Assembly: GCA_028285415.1 (NCBI GenBank)
Contig: JANQPF010000009.1
Span: 186,001-250,000, forward strand
Direction of reading: 5' to 3'
Source of the DNA: Pseudomonadales bacterium
GTDB taxonomy: Bacteria > Pseudomonadota > Gammaproteobacteria > Pseudomonadales > Azotimanducaceae
Length of the DNA: 64,000 nucleotides
In this document: positions 61,680-64,000 of the stretch, piece by piece
Position numbering within the stretch: position 1 is the stretch's first letter
Layout of the letters: each line of letters begins with the position of its first letter
Notes under the pieces: generated by a model
The model's database searches: none
The model's input: only the letters and a program-made list of their open reading frames with translations
What the model was told of the DNA's origin: nothing
Position numbers and translations under genes: made by a program

Positions 61680-64000
61680 ATGTCGAACCCCAACGAAGCG
61701 CAGACGAGCGCCGACAGCACCTACGTGTTCGGTTCCTGTCGGGTCAACCTGAATACCTACGAGCTTTTCGCCGGCGATACCGCCGTGGCGGTTGAGCCGC
61801 AGGTGTTCAGTCTGCTCGCCTATCTGCTCCAGCATCGCGATCGGGTTGTCGAAAAAGACGAGCTCCTCGATGAGCTCTGGGGCCACCGCTACGTCAGCGA
61901 ATCTGCGCTATCGACGCAGATCAAATCGCTGCGCAGGGTTGTTGGTGACGACGGCCAGCGACAGGCTGTCATTCAAACCGTGCGTGGTCGCGGTTACCGT
62001 TTCGTGGCGCCGATAGCATCTGAAGATTCACCGAGACCACAATCGGCACCCTCACGCGCTGCGGCGCAGAGCGCAAATAACCTGCCCCGGGAACGAACAC
62101 CGTTGTTCGGCCGGGAGCGCGACGTTGCGCACGGCCTCGAGCTCGTCGACGACAACCGGCTGGTCACCATTCTTGGCATCGGCGGCACAGGCAAAACCCG
62201 CCTCGCAGCGCGTATCGGCCGGGAGGCAACAAGCCGGTTTGCGGATGGCGTCTGGTTCATCGATCTGATCCCGCTCACCAGCGTCGAGTCTCTGGAGACG
62301 GCTATCGCGGACGTGCTCGGTATGGCGCTGACCGCCGAGGCCACACGTCCGCAGCTGATCGATGCGCTGCGCAACAGAGATCTCCTACTGATACTCGACA
62401 ATTGCGAGCATCTGCGCAGCCCTGCCGCACAGCTGGTCAATGACCTGCTCGAATACACGGAACGTCCTCATATTCTCGCCACCAGCCGTGATCCGCTCGA
62501 CCTCATCGACGAACATCGCTACTTCTTGAACCCCCTGGTGACCCACGTCTCCCAGGGGATTGCTCCCGCGGTGGAGCTCTTCGGCACCACCGCCGCCCGC
62601 CATGGCGTAACGCTCGGTCTCGATCGCGACGCCAACGTAGCAACCATCTGCGGACAGCTCGACGGACTACCGCTGGCGATCGAGCTTGCGGCTGCACAGC
62701 TTCGGCACCTGACGCTGGATGAGCTCGCTGAGCGCCTGAACAAACGATTCGAAGTGCTTGCCGGGCGTGAACGGACGGTCTCCGGGCGGCAGAGCAATCT
62801 GCTTGGCGTCCTGGAAGATACCTGGGAAATGCTGGAACAAAGCGAGCAAACGCTGCTGCGTCAGCTTGCGGTATTCCCTTCCAGGTTCACCATGAGCGCC
62901 GTGGAGGAGGTGCTGGCGGAAGTGCCCGGCCACGAAATCTCAACCAGCATATCTCGACTCGTGGATCTGGGTCTCATCCAACGCACCTCCAGCCGGGGCG
63001 TCTGGTGGCGGATGCTGGAAACCGTGCGGGCCTTTGCAACAAAAGATCAATCCGACGCTGACAAGCATGCCAATGCAGAGCGACACGCACGCTGGTGTCT
63101 CGAGAAGCTGGGCAAATTTCCAGACGACCAGCTCGACAACCTGAGCCAGGCGGATTGGTGCATCAATCACTACGCTGACCTCGAAGCAGCGGAACAGTTC
63201 TTTGCCCAGGCCGGCGAGCCGGAGCAGGCCTACGCGCTCTGTGCCGGGACCGGGCTCATGGTCCAGCTGGACGACGGCGCACGCGCCAAGGAACGGCTCG
63301 AGCGGGCTGAGCACTACCTGCAAGCGAACCCCTCCTCGTACTGGCAGGCCCGCCTACACGCAATTGCCGGCCTCTGCGCGCAAGCGAATCGTCTACCCGA
63401 CCTCTTGAATACCCACAATCAATCGTACCTGCGGCTTGCGCGCGAGGAAGGCGATGGGGAGCTGCTGGCCAACGCGTTGCTGATGCAGTCGCTGACCACC
63501 GGATTCATCGATCCGGAGCTTGCACACGCCCAGCTCTCCGAGATGATTGAGCTCGGCGAACAGTCGGCCAACGCATCACTCGTGCAATCCGGAACTTGTT
63601 ATCGCGCCTGGCAACACGTCATGGGCCGTGAGTATCAACGCGGTCGCGATCTGGCCGAACAGCTTGTACAGCAGTTTGAAGCTGCACCGGACGCGATCGA
63701 CAACCCCGCCTACAACTGCATCGGTATCATCGTCACCTGCGCCGTCGTTGAAGAGCCGGACGTCGCGGCCACCTGGGCCGCACGCATGAAAGACTTTCCC
63801 GCAGTCATGTCCTTCTGGGGCATACAGAACCTGCTCGCCTGTGTTGAAGCCAGCTCCGGGAACTTCTCGGCAGCGGCTCGCCAGTGCCTGGACATCAAAG
63901 CCCGCCTGAATCGCGCCGCTCGCGACGAGTTCCCGGATGTGCTCGTGACCGCAAGTCTGTTGGCTCATCGGTATGGCGCCGTGGAGCGCGCCCAACCCTG
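61680..64000 (+). CDS. Winged-helix/NTPase transcriptional regulator, 3'-truncated by window edge
   Basis: The frame runs from ATG 61680 to the window end (773 codons, no stop). It opens with an OmpR/CadC-type winged helix (residues ~15-110: VEPQVFSLLAYLLQH, KSLRRVVGDD, TVRGRGYRFVAP), then a STAND-like NTPase (P-loop GIGGTGKT at ~165, LLLILDNCEH, LATSRDPL, GLPLAIELAAAQL), then a helical repeat-like region. Such proteins are ligand-responsive transcription factors. It is divergent from the molybdopterin oxidoreductase by 123 bp and may control it. No signal or membrane segment is seen. Confidence 0.82.
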   Translation, partial: MSNPNEAQTSADSTYVFGSCRVNLNTYELFAGDTAVAVEPQVFSLLAYLLQHRDRVVEKDELLDELWGHRYVSESALSTQIKSLRRVVGDDGQRQAVIQTVRGRGYRFVAPIASEDSPRPQSAPSRAAAQSANNLPRERTPLFGRERDVAHGLELVDDNRLVTILGIGGTGKTRLAARIGREATSRFADGVWFIDLIPLTSVESLETAIADVLGMALTAEATRPQLIDALRNRDLLLILDNCEHLRSPAAQLVNDLLEYTERPHILATSRDPLDLIDEHRYFLNPLVTHVSQGIAPAVELFGTTAARHGVTLGLDRDANVATICGQLDGLPLAIELAAAQLRHLTLDELAERLNKRFEVLAGRERTVSGRQSNLLGVLEDTWEMLEQSEQTLLRQLAVFPSRFTMSAVEEVLAEVPGHEISTSISRLVDLGLIQRTSSRGVWWRMLETVRAFATKDQSDADKHANAERHARWCLEKLGKFPDDQLDNLSQADWCINHYADLEAAEQFFAQAGEPEQAYALCAGTGLMVQLDDGARAKERLERAEHYLQANPSSYWQARLHAIAGLCAQANRLPDLLNTHNQSYLRLAREEGDGELLANALLMQSLTTGFIDPELAHAQLSEMIELGEQSANASLVQSGTCYRAWQHVMGREYQRGRDLAEQLVQQFEAAPDAIDNPAYNCIGIIVTCAVVEEPDVAATWAARMKDFPAVMSFWGIQNLLACVEASSGNFSAAARQCLDIKARLNRAARDEFPDVLVTASLLAHRYGAVERAQP

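Noticed and set aside
1-64000. Mobile elements, CRISPR arrays, tRNA or rRNA genes
   Set aside because: No transposase, integrase, terminal repeats, spaced repeat array or tRNA-like cloverleaf was recognised despite the accessory character of the region.

Overview
The window comes from a Gram-negative, moderately high-GC proteobacterium. It carries two TonB-dependent outer-membrane receptors, many Shine-Dalgarno-led genes packed into ATGA/GTGA/TAATG-coupled operons, and regulators of the TetR, AraC, GntR and LysR families. The gene content (PhyH-type dioxygenases, Rieske oxygenases, extradiol dioxygenases, a CYP153-like P450 and an Mrp/Mnh-type antiporter cluster) suits an aerobic, free-living heterotroph that degrades hydrophobic or aromatic compounds, plausibly a marine or soil gamma- or alphaproteobacterium. 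No rRNA, tRNA, CRISPR array, insertion sequence, integrase or phage gene was seen.

Layout. (1) 1-5901, plus strand: the 3' part of an Mrp/Mbh-like cation/proton antiporter cluster, namely a partial MbhE-MnhB protein, MnhC, three different MnhD-like subunits and a 94-aa membrane protein. (2) 5937-12977, minus strand: two PhyH dioxygenases, a TonB receptor and two esterases, divergent from a TetR gene (13108). (3) 13815-25165: three more PhyH dioxygenases with TetR, AraC and GntR regulators, a GST, a crotonase, a serine-hydrolase lipoprotein, a quinone-oxidoreductase-like protein and an acyl-CoA ligase. (4) 25121-28373, minus strand: thioesterases, a VOC protein, an HCCA-isomerase-like protein and an AraC regulator. 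(5) 28468-32661, plus strand: a Rieske oxygenase, an alpha/beta hydrolase, a second Rieske oxygenase and a Rieske homologue that has lost three of its four Fe-S ligands. (6) 32684-36675: nitroreductase, AraC, cupin, FAH-family protein and a SnoaL-like protein. (7) 36709-46525, minus strand: a seven-gene aromatic catabolic operon (TonB receptor, flavoprotein hydroxylase, GST, Rieske oxygenase, extradiol dioxygenase, AAHS permease, and an unusual amidohydrolase fused to half of a metallo-beta-lactamase fold). (8) 46694-52417: LysR, SDR, TetR, then an HsaA-like monooxygenase, extradiol dioxygenase and ACMSD-like amidohydrolase. (9) 52613-64000: a VWA lipoprotein, a SnoaL-like protein, a CYP153-like P450, two GPH-type symporters, a molybdopterin oxidoreductase and the start of a winged-helix/NTPase regulator.

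Together, regions 2-8 read as a catabolic island: outer-membrane uptake, ester hydrolysis, oxygenation, ring cleavage, and CoA activation or thioester turnover, each block under a local regulator. Several regulators have convincing operators, including AraC sites built from 21-bp-spaced direct repeats. The most unusual items are the Rieske homologue without a Rieske site (31459-32661), the amidohydrolase/metallo-beta-lactamase chimera (36709-38298), the third MnhD-like subunit lacking the TM7 lysine, and the concentration of five PhyH dioxygenases in 11 kb. Substrates cannot be read from the sequence. All functional calls are from visible motifs and family resemblance, not database searches.
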